In this document: piece by piece, positions 10,168 through 21,000 of the stretch
How the letters are laid out: every line of letters starts with the position of its first letter
Position numbering within the stretch: the stretch's first letter is position 1
Origin: an uncultured Chitinophaga sp.
GTDB taxonomy: Bacteria > Bacteroidota > Bacteroidia > Chitinophagales > Chitinophagaceae
Direction of reading: 5' to 3'
Length of the DNA: 64,000 nt
Assembly (NCBI RefSeq): GCF_946479755.1
Contig: NZ_CAMLHC010000011.1
Span: 161,735-225,734 of the forward strand
Made by a program: the position numbers and the translations under genes
Notes under the pieces: generated by a model
What the model was told of the DNA's origin: nothing
Seen by the model: only the letters and a program-made list of their open reading frames with translations
Databases searched by the model: none

Positions 10168-13100
10168 GTATAGATGAATATATCAGCCGGTTAAGGACAG
10201 AGAACAATATTATCATCTCTGTTGCCGATAACAATATAAAAGTCCGCGGCGACAAAGCCGCGCTGACGCAGGAAATCATGGCATCAATCCGGAGCCGGAA
10301 GCCGGAGATACTTGATTTTTTCAGTTCCGTACTTCCCGGGGCGCAGCCGGCGCCGGTTCCTGTAACAGCGGGGGCCGGTCCCTACCAGCTGTCGGCCGTA
10401 CAGAAAAGGCTTTATTTCCTCCATGAAACAGACCGGACATCCCTTGCCTATAACATGCCCCAGGGTGTGAGGATTGCGGGGGCATTGGACGTGCAGAAGC
10501 TGGAAGACAGCTTCCGGCAACTGATAGACCGGCATGAGGCCCTGCGGACACAGTTTGAAACCGTAAACGGGGAGATCGTACAAAATGTAGTGGCCGCACC
10601 TGTCTTTGCTGTGGAACGGTATCAACTGGCGGGCGGCGATATGGGCACAATGGTGCAGGGATTTATCCGGCCATTCGATCTGCGGCAGGCGCCCCTTATC
10701 AGGGTAGGGCTTTTCGAATCTGACGAAGAAAAAATACTGATCGTAGATATTCATCACATCGTTTCCGACGGCGTGTCCAATAATGTGCTGATGCAGGAAT
10801 TCCTTTCCCTGTATAACAATCAGCCGCTGCCCGGAGTAAAACTGCAATACAAGGATTACGCGGAATGGCAACAGCACAGGATGGCAGATGCGCAAGCGCA
10901 GCAACAGCGGGCGTTCTGGCGGAACAGGTTCTCGCCCGCTCCAGCGGCGATCGATCTGCCGTATAATTTTTCAAGACCGCTGCATAAGACATATAAAGGA
11001 GGCGCAGTGGTTTCTCTGTTAAATGAACAGCAATCGGCCAGGCTGCGAAAGGTGGCCAGGGAAGAGCAAACAACGCTGTTCATGCTGTTGCTGGCGGCGT
11101 ATAACATCCTGCTCAGTAAATTGACAAACCAGGAAGATATAGTGGTGGGCACCCCGACGTCGGGCAGGTTTTATGAAGATGTAGAAAAAACGGTAGGGCC
11201 TTTTGTGAATACGATCGCGCTGCGGAACTATCCCCGTGCGGACCGCTCTTTCCGCGAATTCCTGCAAGAGATCAAATCAGCGACCATCGAGGCGTTTGAT
11301 CACCAGGACTGGGATTATGAGATGCTGGTAAGGGACCTGCAGATAGACAGAAGCAGCGGCCGCAATCCCCTGTTTGATGTTTTTATGGCAGTACAGAACT
11401 TCGAACAACAGGAGTTTGCATTGCCAGGCATGAAACTGTCGAGGCTGGCCACCACAAAAGCAATTGCCAAGTTCGATCTGTCTCTTTTGGTGACAGAACA
11501 TCCCTCCGGCTTCACCTTCGAATGGGAATATGCGGCGGACTTGTTTGAAAGACGGACGATAGACAGGTGGGCCGGTTATTTTCAGCAGATAATAAACGGG
11601 ATAACAGGAAATGTGGACATCCGCCTGGCCGATATTGATATGGTCCCTCCGGAAGAGCACAACAAGGTGTTACACGTGTTTAACGATACGGCTGCCGCTT
11701 ACCCGGTAAAAACGATTCCTGCCATGTTTGATGAGCAGGCGGGGAGAACGCCGGACAATATTGCACTCCGCTACCGGCACGGCAGCATGACCTACCGGCA
11801 GCTCCAGGAGCAGGTCGACAAAACAGCCCGTTATCTGCGTGAAGTGAAAGGGCTCAGGAACGGCATGCTGGCCGGAGTGATGATGGACCGCCATGAGTGG
11901 CTGATACCCACCATCTTCGGCATCCTTAAAGCCGGAGGGGTATATGTTCCCCTTGATCCTGCCCATCCCGCGCAAAGAATAAAGACGGTCATCAAAGACG
12001 CCCGTATCCCGCTGGTCATAGCCCGGGGGCCTTCCGCAGCTATGCAGGACAGTGATGATTACCAGTTGGTGGACCTGGACAAAGAGGCCGCCGCCATCCT
12101 TTCACAGCCGGCGGGGTTTGTGCATAGCGCATTGTCGCCGCATGACCTGGCCTATGTCATCTTCACATCCGGTTCTACCGGTAAGCCTAAAGGGGTAATG
12201 ATCGAGCATCACTCCGTCGTTAACCGGCTATGCTGGATGCAAAAGGCATATCCACTTCAGGAGGGGAGCGTGTTGCTACAGAAGACGCCACTGATATTTG
12301 ATGTTTCCGTGTGGGAGCTCTTCTGGTGGGCGTTTACCGGCGCATCGCTCTGTTTGCTGGAACCGGGCGCGGAGAAGGAACCCGAAAAAATTGCCGATAC
12401 TATTGCTGCGTACGGCGTAACGACCATCCATTTTGTTCCCTCGATGCTCGGTGCTTTCCTGCCTGCACCCGACGCCCGTTTCGATTTCAGCCGGCTGCGG
12501 ACACTGAAGCAGGTGTTTTCCAGCGGCGAGGAATTGAAAGCCGAACAGGTGGCCATGTTCCGGGATACTTTATTTCGTCATTGTGGCAGTACGCTGATCA
12601 ACTTATATGGGCCTACAGAGGCTACGGTAGACGTTACCCACCACGCATGCACCATGGCTGAAGCATCGAAACCTGTACCGATAGGCAAGCCTATCGATAA
12701 TACCCGGCTGTATATCCTGGATGCAGCAGGCAGGCCCGTACCCATAGGCGTTGCCGGAGAGCTGCACCTGGCGGGAGTGGGACTGGCCAGGGGATACCTG
12801 GACAATCCTGAACTGACGGCTTCAAAATTTATAGCACATCCTGCCATCAAAGGAGAAAGGCTCTACAAAACAGGCGACCTCGCCAGATGGACGCCCGACG
12901 GCGATGTGGAGTTTTTGTGCAGGGCAGACAACCAGGTAAAGGTGAGGGGGATCAGGATCGAACCAGGGGAAATAGAAAACCAGCTGCTGTTGTCAGGTAT
13001 GCTGAAAGAGGCAGCCGTGGTGGCAAAGGAGAGGGGAGACGATAAAATCCTGGTGGCTTATTATACGGCCGCAACGCCGGTCAGCGATGGGCCGTTGAGA

Positions 13101-14792
13101 GACTTCCTCAAAGGACAGTTGCCCGCCTACATGATCCCGGCAGCTTTTGTACAACTGGAATGCATGCCGCTCACCAGCAGCGGGAAGCTGGACAGGAAAG
13201 CTTTGCCAGATCCTGCTTTCCTGCCATCGGATGATTTTGTGCCGCCGGCGAATGCCATGGAAGAAAAAATGATCGCTGCCTGGGCTGATGTTTTACGCCT
13301 CGATAAAAACAATATTGGCGTGCAGGACAACTTCTTCGCTATCGGCGGGCATTCCATCATGGGGCATCGTTTGATCAACGCCATCAACAGTACCTTTTCT
13401 TCGGTCGTTACTTTAAGGGATATTTTCGAATATCCGACGGTACGGGACCTTACCAGCCTTATTGCAAGCCAACATAAAAACCTGCTGCCTGCTTTTGTAA
13501 AAGCCGCGGAAGCGCCTTTTTACCCGGCCTCCGCAGCGCAGCGCCGTTTGTATTATGAACAGGTACGCGACAGCGGCCACCTCGGTTATAACATCAACAG
13601 CGCCTACCGGCTGGAAGGAAAGGCAGATCCGGACAGGTTACAAAAAACATTTGAGCAGCTGATTCAGCGGCATGAGGCATTGCGCACCCGGTTGTTCATC
13701 GTAGAGGATATGGTGGTGCAACAGGTGGAGGAGACAGTGCCCTTCATGATTTCGACGTTAGATGCCGGAAAATATGCCGATGTGCCCGCGGCACTCGCTG
13801 ATTTTGTGAGACCACATGATTTGTCCGCTCCCCCGCTGCTGCGGGTAGGCCTGTTACAGGATGAAAACCTGGGAGATATCCTGTTGGTAGACATCCATCA
13901 TATTGTGTGTGATGGTATCTCCCTCAACATTTTAATGAATGAGTTTAAATCGCTGTACAAAGGGGAAGAACTGAAAGCGCTTCCGTACAGGTACATCGAC
14001 TATGCTGTTTGGCAGCAGGCGGATGCCGGGGCATATGCGGCGCAGGGCGCGTTCTGGAAACAGCAGTTGTCCGGGGAGCTGCGTGCGCCCGACCTGCCGG
14101 TCAGGACAGACAGGGACAAGGTATCCGTTTATACCGCTGCCAGTGTAGAACTGGACATTGAGCCTGCCCTGTATGCCCGTATCAGGGAATTTGCGGCAAC
14201 GGCCAACGTATCGGAGTTTATGTTCCTGTTGTCGGTATACTACATCCTGTTGTCCCGCGTATCGGGGAACACCGATATCATCGTCGGTTCAGATACCATC
14301 GGGAGGAACAGGCCGGAGTTCCGTGATATCGTCGGAACGTTTGTCAACGAGCTGCCGTTGCGCGTGCAGGTAGAAAGAACGTTGCCGTATGATACTTTTT
14401 TGGCGGCGGTGAAAAAATGTGTGCTTCATGCGTTCGATAACCAGGATTTTCAGTTTGATGACATGCTGTTGCTGATGCATAGAGATAAACAGGAGAAGCT
14501 GGTGCATGTTCATTTTTCGTATGCCAACTTTCTCGACAACGAAGTAACACCGGATGCGCCGCAGTTCACCACTATCGATACCAGAAAAGAGCGGAAGCTC
14601 ACCCAGTACGAACTCAAAGCGGAAGTATACCCGGATAGGGGCGCGGGCCTCCGTATTGCCTTTGTGTATAGCCGGGAGTTGTATGAAGATGCCACCGTTC
14701 AGCTGTTTACGCGGTACTACCGGAATATCCTGGTGAACGTGCTCCATCACCCCCATAGCCGTCTCCTGGATATCAATATGAAAAAGTCCTGA
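10164..14792 (+). CDS. NRPS, TubC dock-C-A(Ser)-PCP-C
   Basis: A 1542-residue synthetase translationally coupled to the previous gene by ATGA. Residues 1-55 resemble a TubC-type N-terminal docking domain, which would receive the short acidic tail of the upstream protein. Then come a C domain (HHIVSDG at 197), an A domain (Asp713; code read as DVWHFSLVDK, the EntF-type Ser code; Lys1008), a PCP (Ser1064) and a second full C domain (HHIVCDG at 1245) that ends the protein. The final C has no A partner in cis. The next NRPS gene begins directly with A, so the module is split across two proteins. Both C active sites look intact. Expected role: add Ser, then condense with the residue loaded on the third NRPS protein. 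Confidence 0.95.
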   Translation: MSIDEYISRLRTENNIIISVADNNIKVRGDKAALTQEIMASIRSRKPEILDFFSSVLPGAQPAPVPVTAGAGPYQLSAVQKRLYFLHETDRTSLAYNMPQGVRIAGALDVQKLEDSFRQLIDRHEALRTQFETVNGEIVQNVVAAPVFAVERYQLAGGDMGTMVQGFIRPFDLRQAPLIRVGLFESDEEKILIVDIHHIVSDGVSNNVLMQEFLSLYNNQPLPGVKLQYKDYAEWQQHRMADAQAQQQRAFWRNRFSPAPAAIDLPYNFSRPLHKTYKGGAVVSLLNEQQSARLRKVAREEQTTLFMLLLAAYNILLSKLTNQEDIVVGTPTSGRFYEDVEKTVGPFVNTIALRNYPRADRSFREFLQEIKSATIEAFDHQDWDYEMLVRDLQIDRSSGRNPLFDVFMAVQNFEQQEFALPGMKLSRLATTKAIAKFDLSLLVTEHPSGFTFEWEYAADLFERRTIDRWAGYFQQIINGITGNVDIRLADIDMVPPEEHNKVLHVFNDTAAAYPVKTIPAMFDEQAGRTPDNIALRYRHGSMTYRQLQEQVDKTARYLREVKGLRNGMLAGVMMDRHEWLIPTIFGILKAGGVYVPLDPAHPAQRIKTVIKDARIPLVIARGPSAAMQDSDDYQLVDLDKEAAAILSQPAGFVHSALSPHDLAYVIFTSGSTGKPKGVMIEHHSVVNRLCWMQKAYPLQEGSVLLQKTPLIFDVSVWELFWWAFTGASLCLLEPGAEKEPEKIADTIAAYGVTTIHFVPSMLGAFLPAPDARFDFSRLRTLKQVFSSGEELKAEQVAMFRDTLFRHCGSTLINLYGPTEATVDVTHHACTMAEASKPVPIGKPIDNTRLYILDAAGRPVPIGVAGELHLAGVGLARGYLDNPELTASKFIAHPAIKGERLYKTGDLARWTPDGDVEFLCRADNQVKVRGIRIEPGEIENQLLLSGMLKEAAVVAKERGDDKILVAYYTAATPVSDGPLRDFLKGQLPAYMIPAAFVQLECMPLTSSGKLDRKALPDPAFLPSDDFVPPANAMEEKMIAAWADVLRLDKNNIGVQDNFFAIGGHSIMGHRLINAINSTFSSVVTLRDIFEYPTVRDLTSLIASQHKNLLPAFVKAAEAPFYPASAAQRRLYYEQVRDSGHLGYNINSAYRLEGKADPDRLQKTFEQLIQRHEALRTRLFIVEDMVVQQVEETVPFMISTLDAGKYADVPAALADFVRPHDLSAPPLLRVGLLQDENLGDILLVDIHHIVCDGISLNILMNEFKSLYKGEELKALPYRYIDYAVWQQADAGAYAAQGAFWKQQLSGELRAPDLPVRTDRDKVSVYTAASVELDIEPALYARIREFAATANVSEFMFLLSVYYILLSRVSGNTDIIVGSDTIGRNRPEFRDIVGTFVNELPLRVQVERTLPYDTFLAAVKKCVLHAFDNQDFQFDDMLLLMHRDKQEKLVHVHFSYANFLDNEVTPDAPQFTTIDTRKERKLTQYELKAEVYPDRGAGLRIAFVYSRELYEDATVQLFTRYYRNILVNVLHHPHSRLLDINMKKS

Positions 14793-14833
14793 GCCATTTC
14801 TATCTAAACTCAAAAAAATTAAATCAATAACAA

Positions 14834-16690
14834 ATGTGTGGTATTTGCGGATTTATAAATTTTACACGCCCGGCTTCCGAAAATGACAAGGACATTGTCC
14901 GGCAGATGAATGCACAGTTGACCCACAGGGGACCGGATGCACAGGATACGCTGGTGTTCGGGAACCTGGCCTTCGGTTTCAGCAGGTTAAGTATTATTGG
15001 CCTGGAAAACGGGATGCAGCCCATTCATAACGAAGACGGCTCCGTAGTACTGATATGCAACGGCGAGATATTCAACTATATTGAAATCAGGAAGGAGCTG
15101 ATAGAAAGGGGCCACCGCTTTGCCACCGGTTCAGATGTGGAGGTGATCATTCATCTGTATGAGGAGTACGGCATGGAATTTCTGAATATGCTCAACGGGC
15201 AGTTTGCTTTTGCCCTTTATGACAAGAAGTCCGGTTCGCTGTTCTGTGCCAGGGATCATATGGGTATTATTCCATTCTTCTATACCCGGACAGGCAGCAA
15301 CTTCATTTTCGGGTCCGAGATAAAAGCGATCTTAAAACATCCTGATGCGCCCCGCCAGGTGGACTTTGTAGGGCTGGACCAGGTGCTGACGTTTGCGGGA
15401 TTGATCAGTCCGCGGACGATGTTCCGGGATATTTGCAGCCTGGAGAACGGGCATTACCTGGAAATCAGCGCCGGCGGAAAGCTAACGAAACACGAATACT
15501 GGGACCTGGTATATCCTGAGCTGCAGGAAGATGTCCCCGTACACCACGAAGCATGGTATATCGACCAGCTGGAGTCGCTGTTCGAAGCATCGATGAAATT
15601 GCGTTTGCGCTCCGATGTTCCGGTAGGGCTTTATCTCAGCGGTGGATTGGATTCTTCTATGATCCTGATGAAGATGCGCCACCTGCAGCCTTCCATGCAT
15701 ATCGATGCCTTTTCCATCGATTTTGTGGAATCAGGACTGTCGGAGTCTACGTACCAGCGGTTGGTAGCGGACCGCGCCAACAGCCGGTTGAACCAGAAAA
15801 CTTTTTTCTACGATGATATCAGCCAGCGCCTGAAAGATGCGGTGTATCATTGCGAATGTCCTATCAAGGAGACTTACAATACCGCTTCGCTTTCTTTGTC
15901 TGAAGCCGCGGGCGGGGCGGGGGTGAAGGTGATCCTGTCAGGAGAAGGTTCCGATGAATTGTTTGCCGGTTATGTGGGCTATCGTTTTGATAAGATGCGG
16001 GAGGAGAATGGTGGCGGAAGCCCCTCGTCGGTGGCTGAAGAGCGCCTGCGGCATCATGTCTGGAATGACAGTAACTTTTTTTACGAGCGTGATTTTCTAC
16101 AGTTTAACGAGACAAAGAAAAAATTGTATTCCAAGGAGTTGAGGGCCATGTTTGACCAGGTCGATTGCCTTCAGCATCCAGTGGTGAATACCGACAGGAT
16201 CAGGAACAGGGACGTGCTGCATAAAAGGGCTTATATCGACTATAAACTGAGGCTGGTGGATCATCTGATCTCCGATCACGGCGACAGGATGGCACTGGCA
16301 AATTCTGTGGAAGTAAGGTACCCGTTCCTGGATAAAAACTTCGTGGAGTTTTCTACCCGGATACCCGCTCAGCTGAAGCTGAAGGATTACACGGAAAAGT
16401 ATATACTGAAGAAAATGGCGGCCCGCTTTGTGCCACAAAAGGTGGTGGACCGGGAAAAGTTTGGCTTTGTGGCGCCGGGAAGCCCGTACCTGATACAACG
16501 GGACATCGGTTATGTGAATGACTTACTGTCATATGAAACCATTAAGCAGCAGGGCGTTTTTGATCCGGATGAAGTACAGCGGCTGGTCAATATTTACAAA
16601 CAGCCCGGTTTTTATATCAATGCGCCGTTTGAAGACGATCTGCTCATGACTGTCATCTCCTTCGGCATTTTGCACGAATTGTATTTTTAG
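14834..16690 (+). CDS. asnB-like: Asparagine synthetase-type glutamine amidotransferase
   Basis: A 618-residue class II amidotransferase. Cys2 in the MCGICGF start is the glutaminase nucleophile, which fixes the start codon. The synthetase half has the PP-loop SGGLDSS at about 269. Family chemistry: transfer of ammonia from Gln to an adenylated carboxylate. It lies 41 bases after an NRPS gene and one base before the JmjC oxygenase gene, in the same direction. In this setting it probably amidates a carboxylate of the peptide or of an amino-acid precursor (inference); it could equally supply Asn to the assembly line. Length is normal for the family and no key residue is missing. Confidence 0.88.
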   Translation: MCGICGFINFTRPASENDKDIVRQMNAQLTHRGPDAQDTLVFGNLAFGFSRLSIIGLENGMQPIHNEDGSVVLICNGEIFNYIEIRKELIERGHRFATGSDVEVIIHLYEEYGMEFLNMLNGQFAFALYDKKSGSLFCARDHMGIIPFFYTRTGSNFIFGSEIKAILKHPDAPRQVDFVGLDQVLTFAGLISPRTMFRDICSLENGHYLEISAGGKLTKHEYWDLVYPELQEDVPVHHEAWYIDQLESLFEASMKLRLRSDVPVGLYLSGGLDSSMILMKMRHLQPSMHIDAFSIDFVESGLSESTYQRLVADRANSRLNQKTFFYDDISQRLKDAVYHCECPIKETYNTASLSLSEAAGGAGVKVILSGEGSDELFAGYVGYRFDKMREENGGGSPSSVAEERLRHHVWNDSNFFYERDFLQFNETKKKLYSKELRAMFDQVDCLQHPVVNTDRIRNRDVLHKRAYIDYKLRLVDHLISDHGDRMALANSVEVRYPFLDKNFVEFSTRIPAQLKLKDYTEKYILKKMAARFVPQKVVDREKFGFVAPGSPYLIQRDIGYVNDLLSYETIKQQGVFDPDEVQRLVNIYKQPGFYINAPFEDDLLMTVISFGILHELYF

Positions 16691-16691
16691 T

Positions 16692-17813
16692 GTGGATCGC
16701 GCTATAGAGAAAATGAAATCACTGTTCAACCTTCAAAATAATAATACTATGCGTGTTGCAGCCAACATCGACACCGTCAGCGTTTTGTCTGACGCAGATT
16801 TTAATACGTCCTACTATAACCGGAAGCCGGTTATCATCAAAGGAGGCCTGGCAGGCACTACCTGTTTCCGCAAATGGTCGGTGGACTATCTGAAGGAAAA
16901 GATCGGTTCCACCATGGTACGGGTGGCCTATACGGAGAAAGGCAGTTATAACTATGCTATCCGGGAGGTGAAGTGGATTGGCGGCCATTTCGATGAAGTG
17001 TCCGACCTGTTTAGCCTGCCTGCCGGTAACGGGCCTTCCTATTACCTGGCGCAGTTGTCCATACCGGGCTTTTTCCCGGCGTTGATGGACGATCTTGATA
17101 TACCGGCCTTTATCGGTGATGACGATATCCTGGATAAGGTGAATTTATGGATGGGTGGCGCCGGTTGTGATTCCGGACTGCACTATGATAACAGTCATAA
17201 TTTCTTTTACCAGGTCTGCGGCAGAAAGGAGATGGTATTGTTCTCCCCGGAAGATACGCCGTTATTGTACCCTAGTCAGCTGCCGGGCAAATGGCATATG
17301 AGCGAAGCAGAGTTGAACGATGCTGATGTGAAAAAGTTCCCGCTCATCTCCGAAGCCACTCCTTACCATTGCATTGTGGAGCCGGGGGACATTATTTACA
17401 TTCCTACCGGCTGGTGGCACAATGTGTTGTCGCTTGATATGTCCATCAGCGTTAATTTCTGGTGGCACCGGTTCGATATTCCTATCGGAAAGGGTGTTGA
17501 CATGTTTGGGGTGTCGGAGTTATCGTCCTTTCTGCAACGTTTTCTTCAGAAAGGCATGGACATAGATCGGCCGGATGCGGCAGGAGAGCCGATGCTGCTG
17601 CGCGCCATCGAGAAGGGACATGTGAACTTTGCGCACGCCCTGTTACAGCTTGGGGCCAGCCTCACATCCGTTAACCGCAAAGGGGAATCTCCGTTCGAAT
17701 GCGCCCGGAATAACGGGCATCCGGAGATCACGGCACTGTTGCTCGAACATGCTGAAGGACAGTCGAAAAAAAAATTGGAAAAGCATCAAAATAGTTTCGA
17801 AAATCTGAAGTAA
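16692..17813 (+). CDS. JmjC/FIH-like Fe(II)/2-oxoglutarate oxygenase with C-terminal ankyrin repeats
   Basis: A 373-residue cupin-like JmjC protein. Numbered from the GTG at 16692, the iron triad reads H164-x-D166 and H243, the latter in the IPTGWWHNV segment. An ATG at 16713 is an equally good start. Residues about 295-355 form two ankyrin-like repeats (LLRAIEKGH..., ...ARNNGHPEITALLL). Relatives such as FIH hydroxylate the beta-carbon of Asn or Asp. Between NRPS genes, the likely job is beta-hydroxylation of a carrier-bound or free amino acid, plausibly the acidic residues suggested by two A-domain codes (inference). The ankyrin tail may bind a partner. The exact substrate cannot be read from the sequence. 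Confidence 0.82.
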   Translation: MDRAIEKMKSLFNLQNNNTMRVAANIDTVSVLSDADFNTSYYNRKPVIIKGGLAGTTCFRKWSVDYLKEKIGSTMVRVAYTEKGSYNYAIREVKWIGGHFDEVSDLFSLPAGNGPSYYLAQLSIPGFFPALMDDLDIPAFIGDDDILDKVNLWMGGAGCDSGLHYDNSHNFFYQVCGRKEMVLFSPEDTPLLYPSQLPGKWHMSEAELNDADVKKFPLISEATPYHCIVEPGDIIYIPTGWWHNVLSLDMSISVNFWWHRFDIPIGKGVDMFGVSELSSFLQRFLQKGMDIDRPDAAGEPMLLRAIEKGHVNFAHALLQLGASLTSVNRKGESPFECARNNGHPEITALLLEHAEGQSKKKLEKHQNSFENLK

Positions 17814-18063
17814 ATAATTATATTGTGAGAGGATAGGCTAATGAATGTTTTATGTCCTCCTTTCTGTTTTGTTGTTAACTATACTTGTGACAACTTTTAG
17901 CGAAGCTATATTTATCTGAATATATCCACTGATACTTTATTTTTTTAACCCGGGAGTATGCCAGGCAGGCTGCCTGAAGCTGTCGCACACACCTCTCTTT
18001 ATTGACGCAACCGGTTGTGTTGCTGAAAGAATGTAACGCCGTTTTTCCCTTAATTATTTTACC
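17814..18063. other. 250-base spacer inside the NRPS operon
   Basis: AT-rich gap between the oxygenase gene and the third NRPS gene. It is the longest break between 1 and 31414. It could hold an internal promoter, but I found no convincing Bacteroidota -33/-7 pair and no terminator hairpin. Confidence 0.4.
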
Positions 18064-21000
18064 ATGACTCTACAAGCGGAATTGAATAAAAGTCTGCGGG
18101 CCTATGCAGAAAAAATCGCGATTGAAGTAGACCGGGAGAAGATATCATACTCCAGATTGTTATCCATCTCTGATAAAATCTCCAGCATTTTAATACAGCA
18201 TGCATGTCCGGCTGAAACCATTGTTGCGGTGGCAACCGGTGACAGGCTGTTGAATATTTATGCCATGATTGGCATATTCAACGCCCGATGCGTGTACGTA
18301 CCCGTAGACGCATCGCTTCCTCCGAAAAGGATGCAGGCGGTGCTGACGGAACTGCAACCTGCTTTCCTGATCACTACTGCCGCGGATAGCGTGGCCGCCG
18401 TGGCCGGCGACTATTGTAATGCGCAGGTTATCCTGGCGGATGAGCTGCTGCAATCCGGCGGGGAGGCGGTATTGGAGCCATTGAGTTACCCTGTGGCCGA
18501 AGCAGATGACAGCATGTATGTCTATTTTACCTCCGGTTCTTCGGGGGTACCTAAAGGTATTGTAGGCCGGAATGAGAGCCTCATACAGTTCCTGCAATGG
18601 GAGATAACCACCTTCGGCGTCACTGCCGGCAGCAGGTTCAGTCAGTTCATCAGCCCCTATTTCGATGCCTATCTGCGCGATATCCTGGTGCCGTTGCTCG
18701 CAGGGGGCACCATTTGCATACCACCGCCTAAGCAGGACATGTCGTCGCCGGAACAAATGGCCGCCTGGGTGGATAATACTGCCATACAGTATATCCATTG
18801 TGTACCCAGCCTGTTCAGGATAATAAATGCAACGGCGTTGTCCCCGGACCTTTTCCGGGAGCTGCGGTATTGTTTGTTGTCAGGGGAAAGAATTAAACCG
18901 CTGGAGCTGCAGGAATGGTATGCTGTATTTGGCAGCCGCATTCAGCTGGTGAACCTGTACGGTCCTACGGAAGCTACGATGGTTAAATCCTTCTACCGGA
19001 TTACCCCCGAAGACGTGAATGCCGCGAGAATTCCGGTAGGCACGGCCATGGATGGCGCAGAGCTGTTGATTCTCGATGAAAACCTGGAGCCTTGTGATCC
19101 GCTGATCGCCGGCGATCTGTACATTGCCTCCGCTTATCTCACGAAAGGATACTTCCATAACCCTGCGCTGACCGCACAGAAATTTCTCACCTTCCCGTCC
19201 ACCGAAGGAGCGGAAATAACCGTCTATAAAACAGGCGATAAGGCACGGTGGATGCCGGATGGCCATGCGGACCTCATCGGGCGGGAAGACAGACAGGTGA
19301 AAATCAGGGGGATCAGGATCGAAATGGATGAAATTGAAAATGCGCTCCTGGCAAATCCCCTTATAAAAGAAGCGGTAGTAACAAAACATACCGGGGATAA
19401 TACAGAGGATGCACTGATCGCGTATATCACCCGCAAAGAGGCGGGAGAGCATCCACAACCGCTTTCTGATATAGCGATGAAACACCTGGAGGAGCTGATC
19501 CCCGCATACATGCTGCCCGCATCAGTTACCGAGGTTAGCGAGCTTCCCCTGCTGAGCAACGGGAAGTTGGATTACCAGGCATTGCAGCGTATGGCGGTAG
19601 CCAGGGAAATGTCCGCTCCGGAGAATGAACTGGAAGAGAAAATACTGGCCATATGGCAGGATATATTACCCGGTAAATCCATCTCGGTCAACGATAATTT
19701 CTACCGGATCGGAGGGAGCTCTTTAAGCATCATGCGCCTGTCATCCAAATTGTTTAAAGCATTTGGTGTCCGGGTTTCTTTAAGCGAATTGTTTAAACAT
19801 CTGACGATAAAAAACCAGGCCGCCCTCGTCGGTTCTCTGATGAAGGACGATGTGTTGATGATCCCCAAAGCGGACCGTAAACCGGCTTACCTTGCATCAG
19901 CGGCCCAGCGGCGTGTTTATGCCAGCTACCAGCTGGATAGAAAAGTGACGTCCTACAATCTTCCGATGGCCTGGGATATTTCACAGGATTTCGACCAGGA
20001 CCGCCTGGAACAGGCTCTGCACGCACTGGTGGAAAGGCATGAAGGACTGCGGACCGAATTTCATATCAGGGATGGTGAACTCTATCAGTATATTCATGAT
20101 AAAGCCGCTTTCTCCCTGGAGCATGTAACGGCCATGGGTGAAGACCTGCAGGACGTTATTCTGAAGTTTATCCGCCCGTTTGAGCTGGAGAAAGCCCCGC
20201 TTTTCCGCTGTACGCTCATTCATGGAGATGGCGGCCGGAAAATACTGGTGATAGACTGCCACCATATCATCTGTGATGGTATCTCAAAAAAGATCCTGCA
20301 TCATGACTTTCTGAACAGCTACCATGGCCGGCGCCTGCCCGAACTGGAAATACAGTATAAGGACTATTCAGAATGGGAACATACCTTCCGGCTGACGGAG
20401 GAATACCTTTCCCACCGGGAGTTCTGGCTGAAGACCTTCGAAGACGGCGTGCCCAGGCTAACGCTTCCTGTCACCAATGAGATCATCGACGGAGTATCCC
20501 ATCATGGCGGTAATGTTACCATTAAAATTGACAACGAGGTTTTAAAACCGCTGACAGATTTCCTGAAAGAGCAGCATGTTACGCCGTTTTCGGGCTTTTT
20601 TACCGTCTATTTCCTGTTCCTCTCCCAGCTTTCCGGCCAGGAAGATATGGTGGTAGGAACGGCGGCTTCCGGCAGGATACAGGAGGAAACAGAACAGGTA
20701 GTGGGCATGTTTGTGAAGATGCTGCCGATACGCTACCAGATCAATCCTTATATCTCGTTTAAAGACGCCGTCACCGGGCTGCATAATTATATGCTGCAGG
20801 CCAACAGCCGGCAGATATATGACCTGGGAGATATTGTAACAGCGCTGAACAATAACAGGGCGAACCCTGTTAAAAGCCTTTTCGACGTGGCTTTCGTTTA
20901 TCAGAACTTTGAAGAAAGAACGGAACGGCAGCAGGACGGTTTTGTGATTTACCCCTTTGAAAACAACAGCTCCAAATACCCGCTGACGCTATATGTGTAT

